Of a stretch of DNA of 64,000 bases, positions 43,178 through 52,700 are shown one piece after another (the first letter of the stretch is position 1; each line of letters starts with the position of its first letter). Source of the stretch: CAVSIS01 sp963814875 (GTDB lineage: Bacteria; Acidobacteriota; Thermoanaerobaculia; Thermoanaerobaculales; Sulfomarinibacteraceae); contig CAWFFJ010000022.1 in NCBI GenBank assembly GCA_963814875.1, positions 248,001-312,000 of the forward strand, given 5' to 3'. Below the pieces are notes generated by a model. The model was not told the DNA's origin, did not search any database, and worked only from the letters and a program-made list of their open reading frames with translations. The position numbers were made by a program, and so were the translations under genes.

Positions 43178-44203
43178 ATGCAGGCTAAAACCCTCGCGGG
43201 CCTCACGTGCCCGTCGTGCGGCGGCACGGTCGAGCTGGTCGAGGGCTGGACCAACGCCCGCTGCCGCTACTGCGAAACGCCGTTGGCGGTGGTCGGTGAG
43301 CGCGGCGTGGTCCGCCTGATGGTCGTCGACGAGATCGACCGCGCCCGTGCCCTCGCCGCGGCCACGGCGTGGCTCGCCAAGGGGATCGACAAGGAGCCCG
43401 CCCTGCGTCGCGAGGCCTCCGTCGAGGAGGCCTTCCTGGCCTGGTTCCCCTTCGCCCGCGTTCAATGCGACGTGATCGGGTGGACGCTCGGGACCGAGGT
43501 CCACCGCGTCCGCAAGGGCAACCAGTGGCGAGAAGAGCACCGCCCGGTAGAGCGGCTCGTGGAGGAGTCGTCCGACAGCACCCTCCCGGCCGCCGAGGTC
43601 GGCGAGTTCGGTGTTGCCCGCGTCGACCTGCGCGGCGACCGGCTGGTGCCTTACGACGAGGAGACCCTGCGCAAGCGAGGCATGGTCTTCCGACCGCGGC
43701 TCGCCCCGGCCGAGATCTCCTCGGCCGCAGTCGACCGCGTCGTCGAGGAAACGAGGCGGCGGCGATCCCCCGATCGAGTGACCTTCTCGTGGCTCGCCGC
43801 GGTTCGCCGTCGAACGACGCTGGTGCACTACCCGCTCTGGGTCTTCCGCTACGCCTTCCGCGGCCGGACCTATCAGGTGCTCGTCGACGCGCAGGACGGC
43901 AGCCTCGCCTACGGCAAGGCGCCCGGAAACCACCTCTACCGGGCCGTCACCCTGGTCGCTGCGACCGCCCTCGCCTGCTTCCTCGGCACGACCGCGCTCC
44001 AGCACCTCGACCAGGTTGCAAGCGGCAACGACGGCTTCGGGCTGATTGCCGGGATCGTGCTCGCCCTCGCTGCGGCCGTGCGCTGGGGCTACGTCCGTTT
44101 CCGCCACGGCGGCGTGATCGAGGAGGGCACAGGGCTCGTCCCCGGGAGGCGGCCGATCGCGGCCAGCGAGCTGCTCGAGAAGCTCGCGAAGGGCAAGCTG
44201 TGA
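43178..44203 (+). CDS. zinc-ribbon membrane protein (YdjG/YdjH-like), paralogue
   Basis: 341 residues. N-terminal zinc ribbon LTCPSCGGTVELVEG and CRYCETPLAVV; a soluble domain (AFLAWFPFARVQCDVIGWTL, TTLVHYPLWVFRYAFRGRTY) echoing the WFPF and YPLW signatures of the preceding gene; two membrane helices (AVTLVAATALACFLGTTAL, GLIAGIVLALAAAVRWGYV). A basic tail follows. It overlaps the next gene by 4 bp. Same role proposed as for its paralogue. Confidence 0.75.
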   Translation: MQAKTLAGLTCPSCGGTVELVEGWTNARCRYCETPLAVVGERGVVRLMVVDEIDRARALAAATAWLAKGIDKEPALRREASVEEAFLAWFPFARVQCDVIGWTLGTEVHRVRKGNQWREEHRPVERLVEESSDSTLPAAEVGEFGVARVDLRGDRLVPYDEETLRKRGMVFRPRLAPAEISSAAVDRVVEETRRRRSPDRVTFSWLAAVRRRTTLVHYPLWVFRYAFRGRTYQVLVDAQDGSLAYGKAPGNHLYRAVTLVAATALACFLGTTALQHLDQVASGNDGFGLIAGIVLALAAAVRWGYVRFRHGGVIEEGTGLVPGRRPIAASELLEKLAKGKL

Positions 44204-44787
44204 GCCTGCGGCTGGTCCCCCTCGACTGCCCTGTGTGCGGCTCGGCGATGTCGGCGGCGCCCGAGGATGAGGTCTTCCTGTGCGCCCACTGCGGCAGCGG
44301 CGCCGTGCTCGGCAGCGCCGGCCTCGAGATCGTCGAAGCGATGGCGCTCCTGCCCGCGCCCGGCCGTCGCGCCGAGAGCTGGCGCCCCGGGTGGGCCATC
44401 GACGCCGACGTCACCGTTGCACGGCGGACCACCGCCGACGGACGCACCACTCCGGGATGGTCCCAGCGTCGCAGCTTCGTCGTACCCGCCTTCGACCTGC
44501 CGCTTGGCGACCTGGTCCGCCTCGGTCGGGCCCTCAGCCAGGTCGCGGGCGCCACCGGCGACGTGCCGAAGGCAGCGCTGCCCGGCGGTCGACTGAGCCT
44601 CAATGACGCGCTCACCCTGCTCCACCACTTCGTGGTCGGGGCGGAGGCCGAGAAGGCCGATCTTCTGGCGTCGCTCGACGTCTCCGTGGTCGGAGCGGGC
44701 CACCGCCTGGTCGCCCTTCCGTTCGAGAGCCAAGGGGACTCCCTGCGCTGCGCGGTCACCGGTGTCGTCGTCAAGGCTGTAGGATGA
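44200..44787 (+). CDS. zinc-ribbon protein without membrane helix, operon member
   Basis: 195 residues from the GTG at 44200, which overlaps the previous stop. It has a zinc ribbon at its N-terminus (LDCPVCGSAM, LCAHCGSGAV) followed by a soluble domain (GWSQRRSFVVPAFDLPLGDL, LLHHFVVGAEAEKADLLASL). The third ribbon protein of the cluster, it probably docks on the same complex. It overlaps the alpha/beta hydrolase by 4 bp, extending the run of co-translated genes. Confidence 0.7.
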   Translation: MSLRLVPLDCPVCGSAMSAAPEDEVFLCAHCGSGAVLGSAGLEIVEAMALLPAPGRRAESWRPGWAIDADVTVARRTTADGRTTPGWSQRRSFVVPAFDLPLGDLVRLGRALSQVAGATGDVPKAALPGGRLSLNDALTLLHHFVVGAEAEKADLLASLDVSVVGAGHRLVALPFESQGDSLRCAVTGVVVKAVG

Positions 44788-45695
44788 CACCGGACATGCC
44801 GCTCACGTGGACCCGTGCCCTTGACCCTGCCGCCGCCGATGCGGACTTCGACTGCGCGCGGGTGGAGACCTCCGACGGATTCCGACTCCAGGTCCTGCGC
44901 TGGCGGCCGCACCGGCCGACCGGCCTGCCTCGGATCGTGTTCGTGGCCGGCTGGGTCTCGGTCGTCGAGGGTTGGGTGCCGGTGCTGAGGGCCCTGAGCG
45001 GGCGCGCGGAGGTCCTCTACCTCGAAACCCGCGAGAAACGCTCCGCCGAGCTTCCGAAGCGCCGCCTCCGGGCGTCCGACTTCTCGATCCCGCGCATGGC
45101 CGACGATCTCGTCGAAGCCTGCGCCCAGCTCGGCGCCGACGACGGCGAGTCGCTCCTCGTCGCGAGCTCGATGGGGGCCAACACGGGCCTCGAGGCGCTC
45201 AAAGGGGGCCGCTTGGCGGTGCGGGCGGCCTTCCTCGTGGCGCCGAACGGCGAGTTCCACTACCCGTGGTGGGGTCACCTCCTGGTCCGGATGCCTGCGG
45301 CCGGCTACCGCGTCATCCGACCCCTCCTGGCGGCCTACCTCCGCCGTCACCGGGTCAACACCGAGGCCGATCCGGCGCAGATGCGCCGCTACGAGCGAAC
45401 CCTGGAGGCGGCCGAACCCCACCGGCTCAAGCTGTCGGCCCGCAGCGCCGTGAGCTATCGACTGTGGCCGCGGCTGGAGTCGGTTACCGTCCCGGTCGCC
45501 GTCGCCTACGCCTCGAGCGACACCCTCCACGGCGGCTGCCAGTGCGAGACGATCGTGGACCGCCTCCCGGACGGTCGCCTGGTGCGCTGTCCGACCAACA
45601 GCTTTATGCATGACGCCGGCATCGTCGAGGAGATCGAGGGTTTTGTCGCCTCCCTCGAGCCCGACACGAGGCGGGTCGTGGCGGTGCGGCCGTGA
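44784..45695 (+). CDS. alpha/beta hydrolase
   Basis: 303 residues. After RIVFVAGWVSVVEGW (oxyanion region) comes the nucleophile elbow LLVASSMGANTGL (Ser in A-S-S-M-G in place of the classic G-x-S-x-G). The acid is probably Asp in ASSDTLHGG and the base His in SFMHDAG. A lipase/esterase-like cytoplasmic hydrolase of unknown substrate. Overlaps both neighbours (ATGA upstream, GTGA with the lipid kinase), suggesting lipid metabolism. Confidence 0.8.
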   Translation: MTPDMPLTWTRALDPAAADADFDCARVETSDGFRLQVLRWRPHRPTGLPRIVFVAGWVSVVEGWVPVLRALSGRAEVLYLETREKRSAELPKRRLRASDFSIPRMADDLVEACAQLGADDGESLLVASSMGANTGLEALKGGRLAVRAAFLVAPNGEFHYPWWGHLLVRMPAAGYRVIRPLLAAYLRRHRVNTEADPAQMRRYERTLEAAEPHRLKLSARSAVSYRLWPRLESVTVPVAVAYASSDTLHGGCQCETIVDRLPDGRLVRCPTNSFMHDAGIVEEIEGFVASLEPDTRRVVAVRP

Positions 45696-46588
45696 CCGGT
45701 CCCGACCTCGTGATCGTCAACCCCGCCGCGGCCGGTGGGCGGCTCGGTCGGGAGTGGCGGGAGCGCGCACGGACGGCGAGCGCGCTTGGCCTGGACGCCC
45801 CCACTGTGATGACCGAGGCGCCGGCCCATGCGACCGAGCTCGCGGCCGACGCGGCCCGCGACGGCGCTGACCTGATCGTCGTCGCGGGCGGGGACGGCAC
45901 AGTCTGCGAGGTCGCCGAGGGTCTTTGCCGCGTCGGTCGCGGTCGCCTCGCGATGCTGCCGCTCGGCACGGGCAACGACTTCGCCCGAACCGTGGGCATC
46001 CCGACCCGTTTCGACGCCGCGGTCCGGGTGGCGCTTGACGGCCACGAGCGGTGCATCGACCTCATCCGAGTCGGCGAGCGCATCGCGATCAACGCGATCG
46101 GCCTCGGGCTCACCGCGGACATCAACGTGCGCGCCATGCGCATCAAGGTCGTGCGCGGGATCGCCGTCTACGCCGTCACGGCCTTGGTTTCCCTGGTGCG
46201 CTACACCCCACCCGAGGTTCGCCTGCGCTGCGGCGACGTCGACGTCACCGGCCCGATGACCATCCTCGCGGTGCACAACGGCCCGACCACCGGCGGCGGC
46301 TTCCGGCTCACCCCCGCAGCCGACCCCGCCGACGGCAAGCTCGACGCCTGTCTGGTCGGGCGGGTCTCGGTACTCGGACGGCTGGCCCGGCTCGTCGCCG
46401 CCCTTCGCGGTACTCTGGGGGGGATGCCAGGCTCCCTCGAGGTCTCGGCGCCGTGGCTGGAGCTCGAGTTCACGGAACCGCTGGCGATCCACATCGACGG
46501 CAACGCCACCACGCTGGCGCCACCGTCAATCCGCTTCGAGATCGTGCCTGCTGCCCTCTGGGTCAAGGTGGCCGGCCCGTCCGCCTGA
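45692..46588 (+). CDS. diacylglycerol/sphingosine kinase-like lipid kinase (YegS/DgkB family)
   Basis: 298 residues. NPAAAGGRLG at the N-terminus, the nucleotide-binding VVAGGDGTVCEVAEGL and PLGTGNDFARTVGI, then GGFRLTPAADPADGKLD and IHIDGNATT in the C-terminal beta domain. It phosphorylates a lipid alcohol such as diacylglycerol. GTG start overlaps the hydrolase stop by 4 bp, so the hydrolase and kinase are likely functional partners in lipid turnover. Confidence 0.9.
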   Translation: MTGPDLVIVNPAAAGGRLGREWRERARTASALGLDAPTVMTEAPAHATELAADAARDGADLIVVAGGDGTVCEVAEGLCRVGRGRLAMLPLGTGNDFARTVGIPTRFDAAVRVALDGHERCIDLIRVGERIAINAIGLGLTADINVRAMRIKVVRGIAVYAVTALVSLVRYTPPEVRLRCGDVDVTGPMTILAVHNGPTTGGGFRLTPAADPADGKLDACLVGRVSVLGRLARLVAALRGTLGGMPGSLEVSAPWLELEFTEPLAIHIDGNATTLAPPSIRFEIVPAALWVKVAGPSA

Positions 46589-46884
46589 GGCCTCCGTCGT
46601 CGCCCACTGCGTCGTGATCGCGTGGTAGACCTTTCCCGGGCCCTTGACGCGTCAATCTCCTGTGTGCGGTCATCGGCTCCGCCAGCCTCGGCCGAGGCGG
46701 CATGTCGCACGAGCCTGAACTCCGAGCACCTGGGGCGGCGGGGCCCGTCCACGCTCTCGTGGCCCGCCCGCCGGCCCGGTGGAGTCGTCTCGGCTGACCT
46801 GCCCGGACCCTCGCTGTGCCGCGTTGCCGGAAATGCACGCTAGACTGGCCCCTGGCGGGGTCAACACAGCGCCCGGGAGGCCGC
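46589..46884. other. gap upstream of phosphofructokinase
   Basis: 296 bp without a gene. It includes a palindrome GCCTCGGCCGAGGC (around 46684-46697) and, before the pfk start, GGGAGG. I see no clear promoter hexamers. Confidence 0.45.
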
Positions 46885-47988
46885 ATGCAGCATCCGATCC
46901 GACGAATTGCCGTCAACACCGGCGGAGGCGACGCCCCGGGACTCAACGCCGTCATCCGCTCGATCGTGCTCGCGGCGCTGCGCCGAGGCTGGGAGGTTCT
47001 CGGCATCCGGAAAGGCTACGAGGGCCTGCTCGACACGTCGAAGATCATTCAGCTCGACCGCGACTCGGTACGCGGCATCACCCACCTTGGCGGCACGATT
47101 CTCGGCACCACCAACCGCGGCAACCCCTTCGAGCGACCGCTGACGATGCCTGACGGCACCGTTGCAGTCGTCGACCGGTCTGACGACGTGGTCGCGAACT
47201 TCCACCATCTCGGCATCGACGCGCTGATCGCGATCGGCGGCGACGGCTCGATGAAGATCGCCCAGCGCTTCGCCGACAAGGGGATCCCGATCGTCGGGGT
47301 TCCGAAGACGATCGACAACGACCTCTGCGGCACAGTGGTCACGTTCGGCTTCGACACCGCGGTCTCGGTGGCAACCGAGGCGCTCGACCGCCTGCACTCG
47401 ACGGCCGAGGCCCACGAGAGGGTCTTCGTGGTCGAGGTCATGGGTCGCTACGCGGGGTGGATCGCACTCCACGCCGGCGTGTCCGCGACCGCCGACGCGA
47501 TCCTGATGCCGGAGATACCGTTCGACATCGACACGGTGTGCGCCAAGGTCATGGATCGCGAGGCGCACGGCCGCCATTTCGCCATCGTCGTGGCCGCCGA
47601 AGGCGCAATGCCGATCGGTGGCGAGATGACGACCGTTGCACCGCCGCAGCCCGGATGCGAAGCCCGGTTGGGCGGCATCTCCGGACTGGTCGCCGCAGAG
47701 ATCGAGCGCCGTACCGGCAAGGAAACGCGCACCGTGGTGCTTGGCCACCTCCAGCGCGGGGGCAGCCCTTCGACCGCGGATCGCCTGATCGCGTTGCGTT
47801 TCGGCGCCGCGGCGGTCCGCACTGTCGAGTCGAGGACCTTCAGCGTCATGATCGCGCTCGACCCGCCGGAAGTCCTCACCGTCCCGCTTTCGGAAGCGAC
47901 CCGCCGAACCAAGATCGTGCCCATCGACGGCGACGTGGTGGCGACCGCACGCGACCTCGGAATCTGTTTCGGGGACGTGTGGCCGTGA
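46885..47988 (+). CDS. pfkA: 6-phosphofructokinase (G/K-type, donor ambiguous)
   Basis: 367 residues; ATG at 46885 with GGGAGG. NTGGGDAPGLNAVIR (substrate loop), IGGDGSMKIA, PKTIDNDLCG (catalytic Asp), VEVMGRYAGWIAL and GHLQRGGSPSTADR define the family. GGDGS fits ATP use (PPi enzymes have GGDD), whereas Lys in PKTIDND is shared with PPi and mixed-clade enzymes. ATP dependence is likelier. It commits fructose 6-phosphate to glycolysis. Confidence 0.93.
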   Translation: MQHPIRRIAVNTGGGDAPGLNAVIRSIVLAALRRGWEVLGIRKGYEGLLDTSKIIQLDRDSVRGITHLGGTILGTTNRGNPFERPLTMPDGTVAVVDRSDDVVANFHHLGIDALIAIGGDGSMKIAQRFADKGIPIVGVPKTIDNDLCGTVVTFGFDTAVSVATEALDRLHSTAEAHERVFVVEVMGRYAGWIALHAGVSATADAILMPEIPFDIDTVCAKVMDREAHGRHFAIVVAAEGAMPIGGEMTTVAPPQPGCEARLGGISGLVAAEIERRTGKETRTVVLGHLQRGGSPSTADRLIALRFGAAAVRTVESRTFSVMIALDPPEVLTVPLSEATRRTKIVPIDGDVVATARDLGICFGDVWP

Positions 47989-48328
47989 CCACCGTCAGGA
48001 CATCGAACCTCGACACCCCGGCCTGGCGAACCTGGCACGACCCGGACGAGCCGATCCGAGTCGGGATCTCGTCCTGCCTGCTCGGGCAGAAGGTCCGCCA
48101 CGACGGCGGACACAAGCGCGACGCCTATCTCATGGAGGTGCTCGGACAGTTGGTGACGTGGGTCCCGGTGTGCCCGGAGGTCGGGATCGGGCTCGGCATC
48201 CCCCGACCCTCGATCCGTCTCGGGGGGACACCGGAGGCCGCCCGACTGGTTGATCCGAAGAGCGGGCGAGACCTGACTGAGACCTGGAACCGCACCCCAA
48301 GGAGCTGATGCTGCGCAATCGGGTGTAG
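47985..48328 (+). pseudogene. DUF523-DUF1722 (TudS/YbgA-like) gene with large internal deletion
   Basis: The GTG at 47985 overlaps the pfk stop and opens a normal DUF523 N-terminus (RVGISSCLLGQKVRHDGGHK, VCPEVGIGLGIPRPSIRL). At about 48278 the frame is lost. In another frame the sequence LEPHPKELMLRNRV and a stop (48328) follows, the exact end expected of a DUF1722 domain. Roughly 200 codons between the two are missing. The octamer GAGACCTG occurs twice at the join (48268 and 48279), as expected for a deletion between short repeats. The product would lack most catalytic Cys motifs. Confidence 0.7.
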
Positions 48329-48420
48329 GCGTGTGAAGCCCAACGGCTCGGTGAGGACCCGCTCCAGACCTCTTGTGGTGATTCACTTCCGACTCTCGCG
48401 CGAAGCGAATCGAGTGAGGG

Positions 48421-49686
48421 CTACCTCGCCTTCGGCGGCTCGGTCACCCGCCGGCGGAGTTCCTCGGCCTGGGCGATGAGCTTCGGGTCGGTCGGGAAGC
48501 GCTCCAGGAACCTGGACAGGCGAAGCGTCGCATCCATCAGTTCGCCGTGGCGCATCAGCTGATCGACGAGGCGAGCCGCCACATCCGGCCGATCTGGGGC
48601 CAGCTCCGTCGCACGCTCGAGCGCGAAACGGGCGTCGCTCGACTTGCCGGTCCTTTCCGCGGTCGCGGAGAAGCTCAAGAGCAGACCCACGTTGGTCGGA
48701 TCGACGCCCATACCGCGTCGAAGATATGACAGCGCCGCATCCAGGTCTCCCCGACGCCGAGCCATGCTCGCCAGCGCGAGGTACGGCGCTGCCGAGTCGG
48801 GACGCAGCCGGACCGCCTCATCGGCCGCCGCGGCTGCTCCCGCGGCGTCTCCCAGCTCATCCCGCGCCCGGGCCACAAGGGAGAGGGCGCGCGCCCTCAC
48901 GAGGTCCGGGAATAGTGTCGACGCGGCGATCCCGCCCGCGCGGTCGAGCGCACTTTGAGGATCACCGTCCGCGAGGTCGTTCTCGGCCAGCCAGAGCAGC
49001 ACGGTGGGGTCCTTCCGGACCGGTTCGAGGACCTTGAGCGCCTCGTCCTTGCGGTCCTGACGGCGAAGCTCCCCTGCCAGCGCCATCAGGGTGTCGGCTG
49101 ACTGTCGCGGGTAGAGGGCGACGCGACGGTGGAGGCTGTCCAGCCGAACCAGCTCGACCTCCTCCGGGGTCAGCTCGACCGCAGGCTGGTTGTAGCCGGG
49201 TACGAGCGCACGCGCCTCCGAGAGGTAGTGCAGCGACTCCTCCGTTCGACCTGCGCGACGGAGCAGAACGGCCATCACCTGGTTCAGGTACGGGGAGGTC
49301 GGATCGCGATCGAGCGCCGCCTGGATCAACCGTTGGGCGGCCTCCAGGTCGCCGGAGAGGACCGCCGCGCTTGCCTGGTTCTTCGGACCGTCGGGATCGG
49401 TCGGCATCCATCTGCGCTGGCGCCGCCCGACCCTCTCGAGCGCAGCGGTCACCGTGGCCGACTGCGCGCCCCGGAGGTCGGAGCCGGTCAGGCGGCGCGA
49501 CCGCGCAACCGCCGAAGGCAATCCGAGGGCACGGCTGGTGGCGAGGCGGAGAGCGCCGCCCTCCGGATCGACCCGGAGCACACTGGTGGTTGCCATCCAC
49601 TGCCACCATCCGAAAGCGTCAACCCCCTCGACGAGTAACGCGGCGATGCTGAGGAGCAGCAGCATCCGGACCGGTTTGGCGACCAT
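48421..49686 (-). CDS. TPR-repeat protein with N-terminal membrane anchor or signal
   Basis: 421 residues. The ATG at 49686 follows GGAGG. An N-terminal hydrophobic helix (VRMLLLLSIAALLVEGVDAF) precedes about eight TPR-like units from residue 100 on (for example SGDLEAAQRLIQAALDRDP, GRTEESLHYLSEARALVP, GDLDAALSYLRRGMGVDP, GELMDATLRLSRFLERFP). TPRs mediate protein contacts; the partner is unknown. It is co-directional with the sigma-54 activator ending 95 bp upstream, so it may belong to that unit. Confidence 0.75.
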   Translation of the reverse strand: MVAKPVRMLLLLSIAALLVEGVDAFGWWQWMATTSVLRVDPEGGALRLATSRALGLPSAVARSRRLTGSDLRGAQSATVTAALERVGRRQRRWMPTDPDGPKNQASAAVLSGDLEAAQRLIQAALDRDPTSPYLNQVMAVLLRRAGRTEESLHYLSEARALVPGYNQPAVELTPEEVELVRLDSLHRRVALYPRQSADTLMALAGELRRQDRKDEALKVLEPVRKDPTVLLWLAENDLADGDPQSALDRAGGIAASTLFPDLVRARALSLVARARDELGDAAGAAAAADEAVRLRPDSAAPYLALASMARRRGDLDAALSYLRRGMGVDPTNVGLLLSFSATAERTGKSSDARFALERATELAPDRPDVAARLVDQLMRHGELMDATLRLSRFLERFPTDPKLIAQAEELRRRVTEPPKAR

Positions 49687-49781
49687 CGAACCTCCTGACG
49701 CTCCGCCGGAAGTCGACCCGGCGCGGCGTCCCATCTTCCCGCCGACTCAGTTGTACCACGGTCTTCGGGCACTCCGCCCGC

Positions 49782-52700
49782 TCAACCGTCTCGCTCACCA
49801 AGCCCGAGCTGGCGCAGGTGATAGAGAAGTGTCTGCCTGGAGATACCGAGCTCACGGGCCGCCGCGGTCCGGTTGCCTCCGGTGCGCTGGAGAGCGTCGC
49901 GCAGGACCCGGATGCGGAAGGCCCGCATCGATTCCTCCCAACCGCCGCGAACCTCCCCCACGGCGGCTTCGATCGGGAGGTGATTCGCAGCGACCGTCCC
50001 CCCGCGGGCGCGAACCAGGGCGACCTCCACGACGTGCTTGAGCTCGCGCACGTTGCCCGGCCAGTCGTAGGCGCGCAGTGCGGCGTCCGCGGCCGCGCTC
50101 CAGCGCGCGGCCGGCAGCCCGTCGCGTCGAACCGCCTCCTCGACGAACAGCGCGCGAAGCACCGCAACATCCTCACGTCGGTCGCGCAGCGGCGCGATCC
50201 GGATTGGCGACCCGGCGATTCGGAAGTAGAGGTCACGCCGGAAGCTCCCCTGCCGCATTCTCGCTTCGAGATCGTGGTGGGTCGCGGTGACGATCCGCAC
50301 GTCGACCCTGACAGTGCGATCGGAACCGACCGGCCTGACCTCTCTGCTTTCGAGAAAGCGGAGCAACTTGGCCTGCAGCGGGGCGTCGAGATCTCCGATC
50401 TCGTCGAGAAACAACGTTCCCCCGTCGGCCGCCTGGATCAAGCCCCTCCGGGCCCGGTCCGCGCCGGTGAACGCTCCCCGTACCGAGCCGAAGAGCTCCG
50501 CTTCCAGCAGGCTCGCCGGGATCGCGGCCACGTTGACCGAGATCAGCTGGCCGGGCCGCTTCGAGAGCCGATGAAGCGCCCTGGCCGCGACGTCCTTGCC
50601 GACCCCAGTCTCGCCGAAAAACGCCACCGTCACGGCCGTTGGAGCGAGCTCCCGCAGCTCACGCCGCAGCTCGACGATGGCCTCACTGACACCGTACAGC
50701 CCGGTCTCGTCGACTTCCGCATCGCTCTCCGCGGGCAGCGACGGGAGCACCGCTCGCAGCACACCTTCGAGCAGACGCCACGCCGCCGCGCCACTGACCT
50801 CGCCGTCGAGGGGCACAACCTCGAGCTCTCCCCAACGAACCCTCGCTCCGGGTTGGCCACCGCCGATCCGCCACACGATGGCGCCGCCGCCCGACCGCAG
50901 CACCTCGAGACCGCCGACCCCGAGCGTTTCGAGGACTGCCCTTTCACGCGTGGGCTCAAGGGCGCTGGGCCGAACCCCTTCCACGAGATCACTGACGGCG
51001 TGGAGGAAGCCGTCATCGAGCCCTGCTCCTCTCGACAACCGGTGCGCCCAGCCGCTCAGACCCCCGCGCGCGAGGGTTGCCGCCGCCAGCAAGCGTGCAC
51101 GGGGCTCGATCCACGTCTGGCGTCCGACGAGCTCCTCGACCAGCACCAAAGCCAGACAACCGGCGGCTCCCCCCGCGACCAGACCACCGACCAACTCACG
51201 ACACTTCGAAGGTCCGGACAGCGCGAGAGCGGACACCAGGCGCGCCGCCGCGAAGACTCCCCATCCGTCCTCATGCTCGGCGCCGGGATCGACCCCTCGC
51301 AGGCCGTCCAGGAGGGCGATCCAGCTCTCGCTCTCCTGACCACCTTCGGCCAGGCGCCGACGGGCCTCGGCCCAGTCCCCGTCGAGCAGGGCGGCCACCC
51401 CATCCAGGAGCGCGGCCGCTTCCACGAAGCGAGCGTCGACGCCGAGGCCTCGGCGCGCAAACTCGTCCAGCCCTCGGCGAAACACCTCAAGTCGCCCGCG
51501 GGCCAGCTCGAGACGGACGCGCTCGATCTGAGCGAACGGGTCTCCGGGACCGGTCTCGGCTGCGCGAAGCCTCCTCTCGGCACGGTCGAGACGCAGTGCG
51601 TCAATATCTGCAACCGCCAGGTTGAACACCACCGAACGGGTTCCGTGGCGAAAGCCGGCAGCCGACTTCAGGCGGAAGGCGCGCAGCGCGTGGAGCTCCG
51701 CGTCATCTCTCCGGCCCTGATTCAGCGCGACGGTCCCGAGATCCTGCTGGAGGTCTCCGAGCGGACCCGGCCTGTCCTCGCTCTCGGCGATCAACTCCAG
51801 CAGGCGCCGCGCGGGGCGCGGTCGGCCTTCCGTGTCAAGGTGCAGCGCCCGGATGTGCAACAGCCGTCGCTGGATCTCCGGGTGACCTCCGACCACGTTG
51901 CGGCGCCAGGTCCGCTCGAGAAGTCTCCCCGGCTCGAGCACAGCGGTCAGCTCCAGCAGGCACCGCCGTCGCAGAGCGCCCTGCATTCTCTCGATCGCTG
52001 CTTCGGCCGCCGATCGGAACTCGTCGCCGAACGAACCGAGCGGGCGTTGCGTCCGCAGCGTGCGGAGCGCGACCTCGAAGGAGCACCGCGGGTTCACCTC
52101 CGCTGGCCCAGTCGCGAGCAACCTCGGAGGCTGATTCGGCGGAGGATCCATCGCGTCGATCCAACCGAGCCACGGCTTCCGGTCGGCGTCGGTGAGGCCC
52201 GCCAGGGCCGCTCGCGCGCCGGCGATGTCCAGTTGAGAGAGGCAGCTCTCCACCAAGAGCTCCTGGACTTCTCGCCCCAGCGCCCCAGGCGCGATCTCCC
52301 CGAGCAGGGCGCGAACCGCGGCCGCATCGAGATCGTCGAGTCGCTCGCGGCACCACGCGATCAGCTGGCCAGGCGAACCGTCGGCGAGGGCGGAGTGGCG
52401 GAGGCGTCGAGGATCCCCTGGAGGAAACAAGGCAAGCACCTCGGCGTGCAGCGGATCAGGAGCCATCGGATCCGGCTCCACGAGCCGCCACCGCCCACCG
52501 CTCGAAACTGCGCCCAACGCGAGCAAGGTCTCGGCCAGCCTCTTGGGTGGCAGACCGGTGTGGATGGCGAGCAGGGACTCGGGAACTCCGTCCGGCAACA
52601 GGGCGAGCAGTCTGCGAACGACGGGCACCTCTGTTCTACCGTCACCGTCCTCGACCGACTCCTCGGGCGCCGAGACGAAACGACGACTCGCCGCACGGGT

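Noticed and set aside
42970..43188. 72-codon gene between the two zinc-ribbon genes
   Set aside because: Has a purine-rich upstream site but no motif, hydrophobicity or clear codon bias.
42320..44107. 595-codon minus-strand frame
   Set aside because: Antisense to the zinc-ribbon genes, whose Cys motifs and overlaps are convincing.
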